DNA of 64,000 nucleotides from Cristatella mucedo (lineage: Eukaryota; Bryozoa; Phylactolaemata; Cristatellidae). The translations under genes were made by a program, and so were the position numbers. The stretch spans positions 593,001 to 657,000 of the forward strand of contig WPIO01000109.1 of assembly GCA_009760855.2 (NCBI GenBank), written 5' to 3'. A model generated the notes under the pieces. It ran no database searches. It was not told the DNA's origin and was given only the letters and a program-made list of their open reading frames with translations. Shown piece by piece: positions 12,481 through 28,655 of the stretch. Position 1 is the first letter of the stretch. Each line of letters opens with the position of its first letter.

Positions 12481-13075
12481 ATTCCCTCCACTGGCTTCCA
12501 CTCAAGCAACGCATCGACTTCAAGGTTTTTTCACTCACTTTTAGGTCCCATCATGCTTTGGTTTCTGCCTACCTAGCTGATCTACTACCCCATCCGGCTA
12601 AGCACGGTACCACACGCTTTTTGAAAATTTAACGGTTCACCCCTATCTAGAACAAGTCTCAAATCCTTTGGAGACCGTGCCTATAGTTTACATGCTCGCA
12701 AAGCCGGGAACTCACTACCGACTTTCGCAATGACTTCTGCTGACTTGTCCTCATTTAAAGTAAACGTAAAACGCACGTATTTATCACAGAATTTACTGGG
12801 TCGGTGCGACTCCTCTTTGACGTGCTTATGCGTGCCGACAGGAAGCATGTTGCAACTAACCGTGCGTACATACTGACCCTTTGCAGGTCGCCCCTAATCA
12901 TAATATTCTTGTTTTTTACTGAGCATGCTACCACTAACTATTCGATCGTGCTTCCTTTGCAGCAATTGTACAACGCCTAGAGATGTACATACTGAGCAGT
13001 TGTAAAACGCATAGAGAGCGATTGAGTTCTCTGAATGCGCTTCGTTGTGTGTATTTTTATTGCTATTATTATCAG
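12480..13075 (+). mobile_element. LINE family A 3' part
   Basis: From the LHWLPLKQRIDFKVF segment through the FGDRAYS-like end to the 3' UTR and a decayed hairpin (CGCATAGAGAGCGATTGAG, TCTGAATGCGCTTCG) near 13010-13050. Several frame breaks. Confidence 0.7.
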
Positions 13076-13420
13076 GAATGCCGAGGTTTTAGCAACGAGT
13101 GAATGAGCTGGTCTCGCACCCATAAACGACTCATCGGTCAAAGAGAAGAAAGAGCTGTGAAAGAAAACTGCCAGCCAGTAGCTGTCCCAACCAGCTTAAT
13201 GACCGTGAAATCTACACAGCCCCTGGAAGTAGACCGTTTCGCTTCGTAAGCAAGGCGCCACCAGGTTAGTAAAGCTTAGTTAGTAAAGATCCTAGGGCAA
13301 AGAAGTAATTAAAGCTCTTTAAGCTGCGAATGTATTGCGGCCTCTCTGCGACAAGCTGGTGTTTCTAGCCTAGACTCGGAAGAAGGACGTGTGACCACTG
13401 CCTGGTATAACAACCTGATG

Positions 13421-13823
13421 CTATTTTGTGAATTCACCTTTGTACACGCAAATGTCTGATCGTGCTAAATTTAAATGGCACTCCATCAAAAACTCAATTA
13501 AACAGTATAAGTTGATAAAACTTTGTAGTTGGGTAAATGACTTAAACTCCAGCCACCCGGTGGCCAGTTCGAAGGATCTCTTGTAAAACGTCTGAAGATA
13601 CATGGATTTCGGAAGGTCAATGTTGATCTAGTCTCCGGCAGCCAGTCGGGTTATTTCTTATGTCAATGCCCATAATGCAATTGATATCTGTTATGACATG
13701 CAGCGGCATTGGCGAAGATGTGACTTCAGCGTGGAAGCTAATTTGTCAACGATTTAGAGTTTTGAAGCTCTCACGTGTCAGACAAACATAGACACTAGAT
13801 TCTCTTTTCTTAGGCTCAGCCTA
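13421..13823. other. Intergenic DNA, nothing recognised
   Basis: No domain or repeat identified. Confidence 0.4.
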
Positions 13824-13824
13824 A

Positions 13825-14246
13825 TGGGAAGTGCGAGGCTGCAGCTGTGCAGCCCATCTCGCCAAGATCTGTCACTTAATTGTAGGTTCCTTCATTCTCT
13901 GACTGCAGCCTACATATCAGAACTACTCCCACACCGGGCGAATAGTAGCATAGCACGCTGTTGTGAGTCGAATCCTTTAGCCATACCTCGTGGGAACCCC
14001 AACACAATTGGAGACGGTGCTTTCAGTTTCTATGCTCCCAAAGCCTGGAGAACTCACTACCGACGAGCATCACAACGGCCCCTGACGCGGCAGCATTTAA
14101 AGAGAACCTTAAAATGCAATCTTTTATTACAGCTGTTCATATGTATTTGTGATTCGTCATTCGTATGCATGACTTGCTTACACTATGGCTGCTGCTTGTG
14201 GATGTAAATTTGTAAATTTATTTGCACTATTCATTTTATCGGGCAA

Positions 14247-14342
<96 letters not shown>

Positions 14343-14430
14343 CTTCATGTGCAGCATTTTTTAAGAGCCTAAAGAGAGATTCACTTTTCTGAGGGCACTA
14401 CTCAAATGCATTATTATTAGTAGTAGTAGT
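13825..14430 (+). mobile_element. LINE family A 3' part with internal GA tract
   Basis: The frame 13824-14207 keeps LTAAYISELLPHRA, GDGAFSFYAPKAWRTHYR and LKRTLKCNL. A GA tract interrupts the 3' UTR; the hairpin remnant and ATTATTATTAG tail follow at 14365-14430. Confidence 0.75.
14254..14338. repeat. (GA)n microsatellite
   Basis: About 42 GA dinucleotides with one early variant. Confidence 0.95.
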
Positions 14431-14474
14431 ATTAATGTTACCAATGCAGCATAGCAGCCGCGTAGACATTAACT

Positions 14475-15478
14475 AACTGCTGTTAAGAAACTATCTATCC
14501 TGGATGTCGGAAAACTTCCTGAAATTAAATGATGATAAAACCGAACTGCTGCTCATAGGACACCCTAAACGTGTGGCTGGACTAAAAGGCTTTGCCGTCC
14601 TAATAGGTGATATATAGTGACGCTATTGTGCGGCCATCACCACTTGCTCGAAATTTAGGTGTCGTGTTCGACAGCTGTCTCAATTTCCAAAGCTTCATTC
14701 AGAAGACTGCTTCTACAGCTAGCCAGCACATCCGAACCCTGTCCAAGATTTGGAGCTGTCTCCCACAGTGGCTTGTAAAACATTTAACTAGCTCTCTAGT
14801 TCTGTCTCGGCTTGATTATTGTAATTCCCTTTTGGCTGGGCTGCCAAAGAAAGCTATTATGCCACTACGGCGTACAATGAATATGGCTGCAAGGCTGGTC
14901 TTCAAGTACCAGCGGTTTGAGCACGTGTCTCCTTTGCTGAAGGAGCTAGGATGGTTGCCGGTTGAGCAAAGGATACAGAGCAAAGTTCTTACTCTGACCC
15001 ACAAGGCCCGCCACGGCTTGGCTCCTTTATACCTAGCTGAGCTGCTGCATCAATTTCAGCCTGTTCGAGCCCTCAGGTCCTGTGTGGACAATAAATTAGC
15101 TGTCCTATTCCTCCGCTTAAAGACAGTTGGTGACAGAAGCTTTAGCTCTGCAGGTCCTAGACTGTGGGACTCACTTCCAAAATTCTAACGCAACGATAAC
15201 TACTCTCCTTATGCCGACTATGGCACATCCTTTTCAGCGGTCCTGAGCTGCTACTTCTATACTTCTAGGCTACTCACTACCTCAACTGCTCTCCTGACTC
15301 AGCTATGCTTCCCACTTTCTCTTTGTTGCGTGAGACGAAGTCTGTTGGCTAACGAATGCGCACCGAAAGCCGCTTAGGCTGTGAGTGAGCTATACAAAAC
15401 TCTCCTGTGTAACACCCACATGGTCTTTATGAATTTGTGGAGTTACAGACGGAGATACATTACATTACATTACAATAA
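14475..15478 (+). mobile_element. LINE family B copy
   Basis: Starts in the block following YADD (LSWMSENFLKLNDDKTELLL-like). The frame 14607-15188 keeps ARNLGVVFDSCLNF, SRLDYCNSLLAGLPKKAI, LLKELGWLPVEQRIQSK, HGLAPLYLAELL and GDRSFSSAGPRLWDSLP. The 3' UTR ends GAGTTACAGACGGAGATAC with an ACATT-type tail at 15460-15478. A small insertion near 14611 breaks the frame. Confidence 0.8.
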
Positions 15479-15489
15479 TCGAATGCACT

Positions 15490-17110
15490 TCTGCTCTGAC
15501 GGCCAACACTCCGTACGTGTATGTCTTAGCGAGCCATGGACAGCGGCAGGTCACAGCCATAACTATTACAAGCATGTCCACTGCACCTAGCTTCTGCACT
15601 CAACCATGAAGTCCTCGCCTGCATGGAGGTAGCAGGTCGATGGCAATCAAATGCACGGCTCCAATGGTGGGGACTACCAGCTGGGATGCTTGCTGCTGTG
15701 GCCGATAAAGTATGGCCCACCGTCAATGCAAGGAAAAAGCATTCCATTGGGGCTACTTTTGGCGTGGCATGCATTTACCTCGGTCTTGCATGAGAGCATT
15801 CACTTGACCAGTCGCTTTTCATTCAATTCTTCTGTGCCACTGGTCGAGTAATGCATATCTTGTTCTGCCTTATGAAGAGCAGTGTGCTTACGACACAATC
15901 TAGGCAGCTCATTCAAGGACGTCAAGGAGTGCCTGTGTGATGGCTTTTCACGGAAACTATCATTTACCAGTCTCGAAAAGGTAAGAGAAGATGGAAGAGG
16001 CTGCTGTTTTTATTCTGCATGACTAGTGCACTTCAGCTGCATCTACAGCTAGTGCGATGCTGGTAGTGCTCTTCACGGTCTGGGGCGGCAGTACTGGCAG
16101 TCGCCGAGCTAGCTAGCCTAACTAGCCTAGCTACCACGGGCCTCACGTTGGCTCCTGCCAGAGAAAGTCTCCCAGTGCAACGAGAAACTCAGTGATGCAG
16201 TCAGGCTACTTGCATTGGCCAGCCAGAAAAAACCGTTTCGGCTGCTGGGGCAGCGTTGGCACAGATGGTGCAGATCTAATTGCCGGCAGAAGTTGTAAGC
16301 ACAACTTTGTCCGAGTTTCTGCAGCAAAGCAAGGCTACATGCAGGTCGGGGTAATAGGCGTCCAACAGAATTGAGGATTATGAACTGTTGTGCTGCTGCA
16401 GCTCGTTGCTTAGTATGCCTGAAAAGTATCGCGGCCGATGCTGTGCAACTGTATCGCTCATGGCTGTCACCTTTTTTGCAGCTTGGCAAACTCCCGACGG
16501 AGCTCCTACTCCATTGAACTCCTCGTGTCCGAGATGCCGGTCGCGGATCTTATTTGCTGCCGAGCCGTTTGTTTAAAGCTTCTCCGGGACTGCTCTCTTG
16601 TTTGCTCCTAATCCGGTAGGACTGCTGCTGTCGCCTTTATTATGGCTTGCTTTCTTGCCAGTGGCCGGCGTGATGAAGGTGCCTCTTTCCAATGGTGGTG
16701 AGTTGGCAAAAATCTCTTGAACCTTAGCATCTCTCACTCGAAACTGTAAGCATGGGTCTCTCTTAAGAGAAAATAACTGCAAAAATGAGCAATAGAGATA
16801 AGCTTAGGATGGTTGAAGCAGTCATGAGTCCCAACCAAAATCTTGCGCTAGAGCGAACCTATCAAGTTTTCCGGTTGACGTTGTTCGAAGAAGTTCGTGT
16901 TTTTCCGTGTTTACTACTACGCCTTGGGCTACAGCCTGTTTCGCATATTGATCCCTTGCAATCAATTTGACTAATACCTCGTGCCGTGTCATGGCGTATT
17001 TGTTGCTCCCCCATCATGCCAACTAAAAGTGGCCGTTTTTGACAATTACTTAGGCGATACTGATCGAATGCACGGCCGAGTGAGGGCAAAATGACCTTGT
17101 CGAAGCAGGC
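15490..17110. repeat. Unidentified repeat cluster, unit 1
   Basis: Contains blocks in the order beta (15490-15890), gamma (15890-16110), alpha (16110-16375) and delta-epsilon (16640-17110). Each recurs, diverged, further right in the same order. No protein family is recognised; minus-strand frames are broken. Confidence 0.6.
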
Positions 17111-17790
17111 ATTGGCACTCGCCACGTCGCTAGTATGTGATGCTGTGAGCAGTTCACCAACGAGCTGCTCGCTTGAGGACGTGTTGGTGGTGCATGCTGC
17201 GCCCGTCGAAGATCGAGTTGAGCTCATCTACGTCACCTGATTGTGGCAGTGGTCGCAGCCGGTCAGGCTCAGTATATACCGCTGGCCAAGCGACAAGCTA
17301 CAACATCGGCAAATATCAAATAGTTGAGCACTTTGCGGGCGATTCAACTTTATTAAGAACTAGCTTTTGAACTCTTTTGAAACTTTACAATTCTTTTAAA
17401 ACGACAGAAAGCTAGTGCTAGAAGTATCTAGGCGTCTGATCTCCCGATAGTGGCTGTAGGCATAAAGAATCCTCGTAGCAGCTGTGGCGGCAGCAGTAGC
17501 CGAATCAGCAGAGCGACAGCAGCAGTTAGTGGTGGAAGCATCAGCAATTGCAGCATCAGCAGTAGCAGCAGCCATATCAGCTATTACCAGTGTCCTTGTA
17601 GTAACTCCAGCTTCGTACCGCAGTGTGCTAGCCATGTCTGTCGGAAAGCGATAGCCCGAGTTTGGTTAGTGAATCGACGGGAACAGAGGAGGCCCAAACA
17701 GGAACGACCTTGCCAATCGCTGAGTCCTTGGAGGCTGCACGTACAGAAGAAGACTGATGGCCACAACTTCGTCCGAGATTCTGTAGGGAG
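17110..17790. other. Spacer between repeat units with imperfect AGC/GCA tract
   Basis: At 17475-17580 the sequence is rich in AGC/GCA triplets but irregular. No coding evidence in any frame beyond low-complexity serine or alanine runs. Confidence 0.4.
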
Positions 17791-18300
17791 CCATGGCCAG
17801 ATAAAGGTCACAGTCATAGCAATCACTAGCATGCTTAATGCACCTAACTTCTGCTCCCACCTCTGAAGTTGTCGTCTGCATGAAGGTAGCAGGTCGGCCG
17901 CGACCGAATGCACGACCGCGATGGTGGGGAACCTAATAGGGTTGCCGGTTACTATATTCAATAAAGCAATGCCCTCTCTATAGACAAGCAAAAACTGACT
18001 TTTCGGGTTACTGCTGGTGCGGTATGCCTTCAACTTGTTCTTGTTCGAGAGAAGCGACTTGAGTAGTCCCTTTTCACACGCTACGTGTATGCTACTGGTC
18101 GAGGTATGCACTCGTCTTTAGCCTTATACAGAGCAGCGGTCCTACGATTGAAACTCGGCATATCGTAAAAGAACGTCAAGGGGTACCCAATTGGTGACTT
18201 TTCGTAGAAACAATCGTCGTCTTACAGCTCCTAAAAGTGAATACCAGATCGTCGAGGATTCATTTTATTGTCTGCACGACTAATGAGCCAAAAATCAATG
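17790..18300. repeat. Repeat cluster, unit 2 (beta-gamma only)
   Basis: Matches unit 1 beta (GCCATGG...AGGTCACAG, ACTAGCATGCTTAATGCACC, GAAGGTAGCAGGTCG, TTCAATAAAGCAATGCC) and gamma (GTCAAGGGGTACCC, CTGCACGACTAATGAG). Alpha and delta-epsilon are absent. Confidence 0.6.
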
Positions 18301-18399
18301 CTAGCTGATTTACGACTTTTACTTACAGATTTACTAACTTTTAGGGATGCCGGTTGCTTTGGTCAATAAAGTAATGCCTTCTCCGCAGACAAGAAAAAA
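18288..18399. repeat. 112-bp direct repeat, left copy
   Basis: Nearly identical to 19042-19153: shared GCTAGCTGATTTACGAC, TTACTAACTTTTAGGGATGC, CGGTTGCTTTGGTCAATAAA and CAGACAAGAAAA. The similarity is much higher than between the other blocks. Confidence 0.85.
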
Positions 18400-20145
18400 C
18401 TGACTTGGCAGGCTACTACTTTCCTGGTATGCCTTCACCTCGTTCTGGCACGAGAGCACGTTCTGCCTTGAATAGCCGCTTTTCACATGCTTCGTATGTG
18501 CCACTGGTCGTGTAATGCACGTCGTCTTCAGCTTTATGGACAGCAGGGGGTCTACGATGCCAACTCGGCCACTCGTTGGTGAACTCGAGGGGTACCCAGA
18601 TGCTGACATTTCATGGAAACTGTCGTTTTCCAGTTTCTAAAAGCAAATAGAAGATGAGCGGGGCTTCAGTTCAATTTCTGCACGACTAATGAGCTGCAGT
18701 AGCTGCATATGCAACTGCTTCAGCAGCTGCTGCTGCTCCGTATAAGACAGGGCAGCTGTAGATGCAATCGCCACCTAGCCTAGCTATCGCGGGCCTCACG
18801 CTTGCTCCTAACAGAGAAAGCCTTCTATTCCGACGAGTACCTAAGCGTGGCAGTCAAGCTGATGCTATTGGCGAGCCGGAAAAACCACTTCTGCCGCTGG
18901 GTCAGCTGCAGTGGAGACAGTGCAGACCAAAGTTATGGCTAAAATTGCATGCACAGCTTCATCCGAGTTACTGAAACAAAGTCTGGCTACGTGCAGGTCG
19001 CAGGTATAGGCGTCTAGCAGGCATATCATGCTAATTATACATACAAAAATAAATGCTAGCTGATTTACGACTCATACTTACTGATTTACTAACTTTTAGG
19101 GATGCCGGTTGCTTTGGTCAATAAAGTATTGCCTTCTCCCCAGACAAGAAAAGAGCATTATTATTACTTTTATTATTATTATTACTATTATTATTAGCCC
19201 TTGCTGGCTGTGCCCAACTCACTGACCTTGCATATCAGGCGCCAGGCTTTCGTTGAAGGCAAGACCAAGTGATCTATTCGTGGCTCTCTAACCGATCGCT
19301 GCTATCATGCTAGTTTTTGCTTTGATCTGAAAGAACTGTCTTCCATTAGGTAAAGTATCGTTACCCAGGATTTAAGGCTCGAGAGATGTTCGCTAAAGGT
19401 TAATTAGCGGCGTCTCTAGTGCTTTCAGATAGCTTAATCTATTTCTCGGCACTGTGCATATGATTTGAAAAGGGTGCGGTCAAATTATTAACAGCAGCAC
19501 GCCCAACGACAACCCGTAGATATTGAATAGAGGTGACTAGTACAGGGTCAGCAGCAAAGTTGCAGCTGCAGCCCCTGCTGCTCTTTCGATCGAGCACCTG
19601 CTTCTCCCGTTCGAACTGCTCCTGATCGAGCAGCCGGTCTTGGCTCGTCTTTGCAGCCTGGATGTTTCTTTGATGCTACTCGGTGGCCGTTTGCTTGTTC
19701 GTGACGCTTCTGGCAGAACCTTCGCTGTCGCGGTCATCGTCGCTTCGGTCTCTGCAGGAGGCCGCCATAGTGAAGGTGCCTCCTTCCGATGTTTGCGTGT
19801 TAGGGAACATCTCTTGAACCTCAACATCTCTCACTCAAAGCTGTGAGTCTGGCTTTCTTCGAGAGCGATAGTAAATGCAAAGAGATCGTGAGAGATAAGC
19901 TGTTGGTGGTAGAAGAAATCGCGAGTCCTGGCCAAAGTCTAATCACTGCGGTTTGGATTGCTTGAAGAAACGAGCTTTTTGCAATCTTGCCTCACAGCAC
20001 TTTTTTTGCATGTTGATCCCCGTCTGACCATTTGACTAGAAGCTCTTGCTATGGCCTATATTGTTCGAACTCTCCCACTCTGCCAGCCAAAGGTGGCAGG
20101 CTTCTTGCAGTTGACAGGTCGACGCCGATCGAATACACGACCTCA
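18334..20145. repeat. Repeat cluster, unit 3
   Basis: Beta (partial, 18334-18535), gamma (18535-18765), alpha (18765-19025), then about 580 bases of extra DNA including a second copy of the 112-bp repeat and an ATT tract, then delta-epsilon (19610-20145; shared GAAGGTGCCTC, CATCTCTTGAACCT, AGCATCTCTCACTC-like). Confidence 0.6.
19042..19153. repeat. 112-bp direct repeat, right copy
   Basis: Partner of 18288-18399, 754 bases downstream in the same orientation; followed at once by an ATT-rich tract (19155-19197). Confidence 0.85.
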
Positions 20146-20179
20146 TTGACGTCCACAACTTAGGCCACCTCTCTGCGAT

Positions 20180-20540
20180 TAGCCGTGGCTGGATGCAGGT
20201 CACAGCCGTAACCGTCAAGCATGCTGAATAGGTTCAAGTCATCCAGCTCTATCCCGTTTCTCTGATGTCGCCGTTTCCTTGGAGGAGGGAGGTGAAGGCC
20301 AATTAAATGGAAGCTGCAATGTTGGCCAAAACTTCGTTAGAGTCTCTGTAGGGCGCTATGGCCACTTCAGGCCATAGCTGTAGCCTTCACTAGCATGCTC
20401 ATTGCACCTAGCTCCCTCTCGCATCTCCGATAATGTCGTCTGCATGGAGTTAGCAGGTCGACGGCGATTGAATAAGCATCCGCTATGGCGTGAACAGCTT
20501 GAGGGGACGCTGCCTGCGGTGGTCAATAAAGAAAGGCCCA
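20180..20540. repeat. Repeat cluster, unit 4 (beta only)
   Basis: Beta block with TTCACTAGCATGCTCATTGC, GTCGTCTGCATGGAGTTAGC, AGGTCGACGGCGATTGAAT and GGTCAATAAAGAAAGGCC. Ends about 160 bases before the PA2G4 start codon. Confidence 0.6.
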
Positions 20541-20639
20541 CTACCCAGACAAGGAAATAGCCGAAAAATCGTTACGTAAAATGAAATTAATCTAAAATTA
20601 CTTTTAATTAAGTAAGTTTTAAGCTGACTTCATGCTATA

Positions 20640-20699
20640 AGTGTCACCATTGGCGGTTAGATTCTCTGTTCGCGCCTTTCCACACACGTGAAGTCCAAC
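20640..20699 (+). promoter_or_regulatory. Possible PA2G4 core promoter / 5' leader
   Basis: The 60 bases before the start codon hold an inverted CCAAT element (ATTGG, 20649-20653), a TTCGCGCC motif resembling an E2F site, and a perfect CACGTG E-box at 20685-20690. The motifs are seen directly; regulatory use is inferred and the transcription start is unknown. Confidence 0.3.
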
Positions 20700-26612
<5,913 letters not shown>

Positions 26613-26986
26613 TGCATGTGTGTGGAACCCGAGGACTGGGCTTCCATCGTGCAATACATGCTGCCTCTTGTGCATACTTTCATTATATACTTGGATTTTT
26701 TCTCAGAAAAGGCTGTGTTTGCTACATTGTTATACTGCTCCGGGCAAGGATACACTAGATTATCCCCCACATATGTATGATGGCATCCCTTTATGTCACG
26801 TTGGACCTTGGCCTCTTGGCGTAAATCAAGCATGGCTGAAAGCGTGCTTGACTGGAAGTCTAGATAGACTGAGAGTCTGGGATTTAACTATAGCTATGTG
26901 GTTGCAGAAGTTTTCGGCCTTGGCTATGATGGATTGGTACGAACGATAATCGTCGGCCCATGCCTCTGGAAAGCCTGTATCGTAAT

Positions 26987-26990
<4 letters not shown>
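26613..26990. other. PA2G4 3' flank, nothing recognised
   Basis: Possible 3' UTR. No lysine-rich PA2G4 tail exon was seen here. Confidence 0.4.

Positions 26991-26991
<1 letters not shown>

Positions 26992-27035
<44 letters not shown>
26992..27035. repeat. (AT)n microsatellite
   Basis: About 22 AT units directly abutting the truncated 5' end of a family-B LINE. Confidence 0.95.
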
Positions 27036-27037
<2 letters not shown>

Positions 27038-27475
27038 CATACCTAGCTGAACTGCTGCATCAGTTTCAGCCTGTTCGTGCCCTGAGGTCCTGTGTGGACA
27101 ATAAATTAGCTGTCCCATTCCTCCGCTTAAAGACAGTTGGCGACAGAAGCTTTAGCTCTGCAGGTCCTAGACTGTGGAACTCGCTTCCACAATTCTTACG
27201 CAACGACAACTACTCTCCTACTGCCGACTATGGCACATCCTTTCCAGCGGTCCTGAGCTGCTACTTCTATGCTACTCACTACCTCAACTGCTCTCCTGAC
27301 TCTGCTATGCTTCCCACATTCTCTTTGTTGCGTGAGACGAAGTCTGTTACCTACCGAATGCGTACCGAAAGCCGCTTAGGCTGTGAGTGTGCTATACAAA
27401 ACTCTCCTGCGTAACACCCACATGGTCTTTATGACTTTGTGGAGTTACAGACGATACACTGCATTTCATAACATT
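27036..27475 (+). mobile_element. LINE family B 3' end
   Basis: Starts at CATACCTAGCTGAACTGCTG. The frame from 27094 keeps DNKLAVPFLRLKTVGDRS and SAGPRLWNSLPQFLRND; the 3' UTR hairpin region and a CATTACATATAT tail follow. Confidence 0.85.
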
Positions 27476-27479
27476 ACAT

Positions 27480-28655
27480 ATATATTATTTATTGAGCCTT
27501 TTCAAACATACTCCAGGCTAGCTCATAATCTACTGTAAGCAGGACGTCTGAGCATGGGCCTACTTTTCGCTCTGTCAGAAAAACTATCCAGAGTATTTTC
27601 GAGCCTCGCGTTGTAGCATTAAAAATTAAAGATAATTTCGGACAGATTACTTGGAGTGGGAAGAGCTATTATATTTAAGGCAGCAGTAAGGCTTCGCTAT
27701 TCACACAGACGAAATAATCCGGCGCTGATGGCGGCATGCAACGTTCAGAGAATTGAGATCGGCTTGCGGTCGGCCGGACAGAATATTGTACTATATGATG
27801 ACTGCTAGGAGTTGAGGCAATTGTCCTCCACGACGCAGCATCGATTTTGAAACGGGGTTACAAGCACATGTGTAGACGGGTTCTAATAAGGCATCAAGAC
27901 GGCGAACCGTAGCCACAAGGCTCCGGGCTCTCACAAAATGGTGTACAACAGTTTTGTAAGAATGAGATGCATAGCTCTTCTGGGCGGTGAGAATACGCGA
28001 ATACTCGAAACCATTTTCTCCATCTTCCTATTTTTGAAGAAGATGCTGACACCATTGTCTTGAGGGGCTAAGAGATTGAGCCCGATACCAAGCCTTTAGG
28101 AAATTTAAGGCAGGGCGCCCATAGCATTGTGTGAGCTGGCTTTATTCATAAACGGCATAGGCCTGTTAAACGAGCGATGCGAAAATGTCGGAGAATTCGA
28201 GTAGCTCCCTGCATATGTGCCCTGCACGTTTTGCACGAGTTCAAATTGCTTATATGAAGGTAGAGATGGACCGGCGCTCAGCTGTGCTCAGCGTTGCTTA
28301 TCAGCTAGACCGCTGGTGAACAGCTGTCGATCGGAGCATCATCGAGAGGGACCGGTTCACAGCTGCAGTCCGCCTCGGATTAATCATCGGGGTCGGCCAG
28401 ATCACAGCAGTGGTCGACGAGTGGGGTTCGAGTGGAAGAGAGAGGTGAAGGGAGTCGTACTTCCCTGTGCTCTGAGCGTCGTGCATTAAACTCTTGGTGG
28501 TCGTCGTCGGCAGGCGTTTCTCTGCGTGCGTGAACCAAACGACAGGGTGACTTTCAATTGCTTTATCCCCCGCAAGGCTCAATGCAGCAATAGCTGCAGA
28601 GCCATTTATTTAGCACAGCCTTGCAGCTGAGCTAACTGGGCTCCGTGTTGCCATT
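27480..28655. other. Intergenic DNA, nothing recognised
   Basis: No conserved segment found; the short frames look random. Confidence 0.45.

Noticed and set aside
17584-18111. 175-codon minus-strand frame in the repeat cluster
   Set aside because: Not conserved as a frame in the other beta blocks, which carry stops and shifts; no recognised domain.
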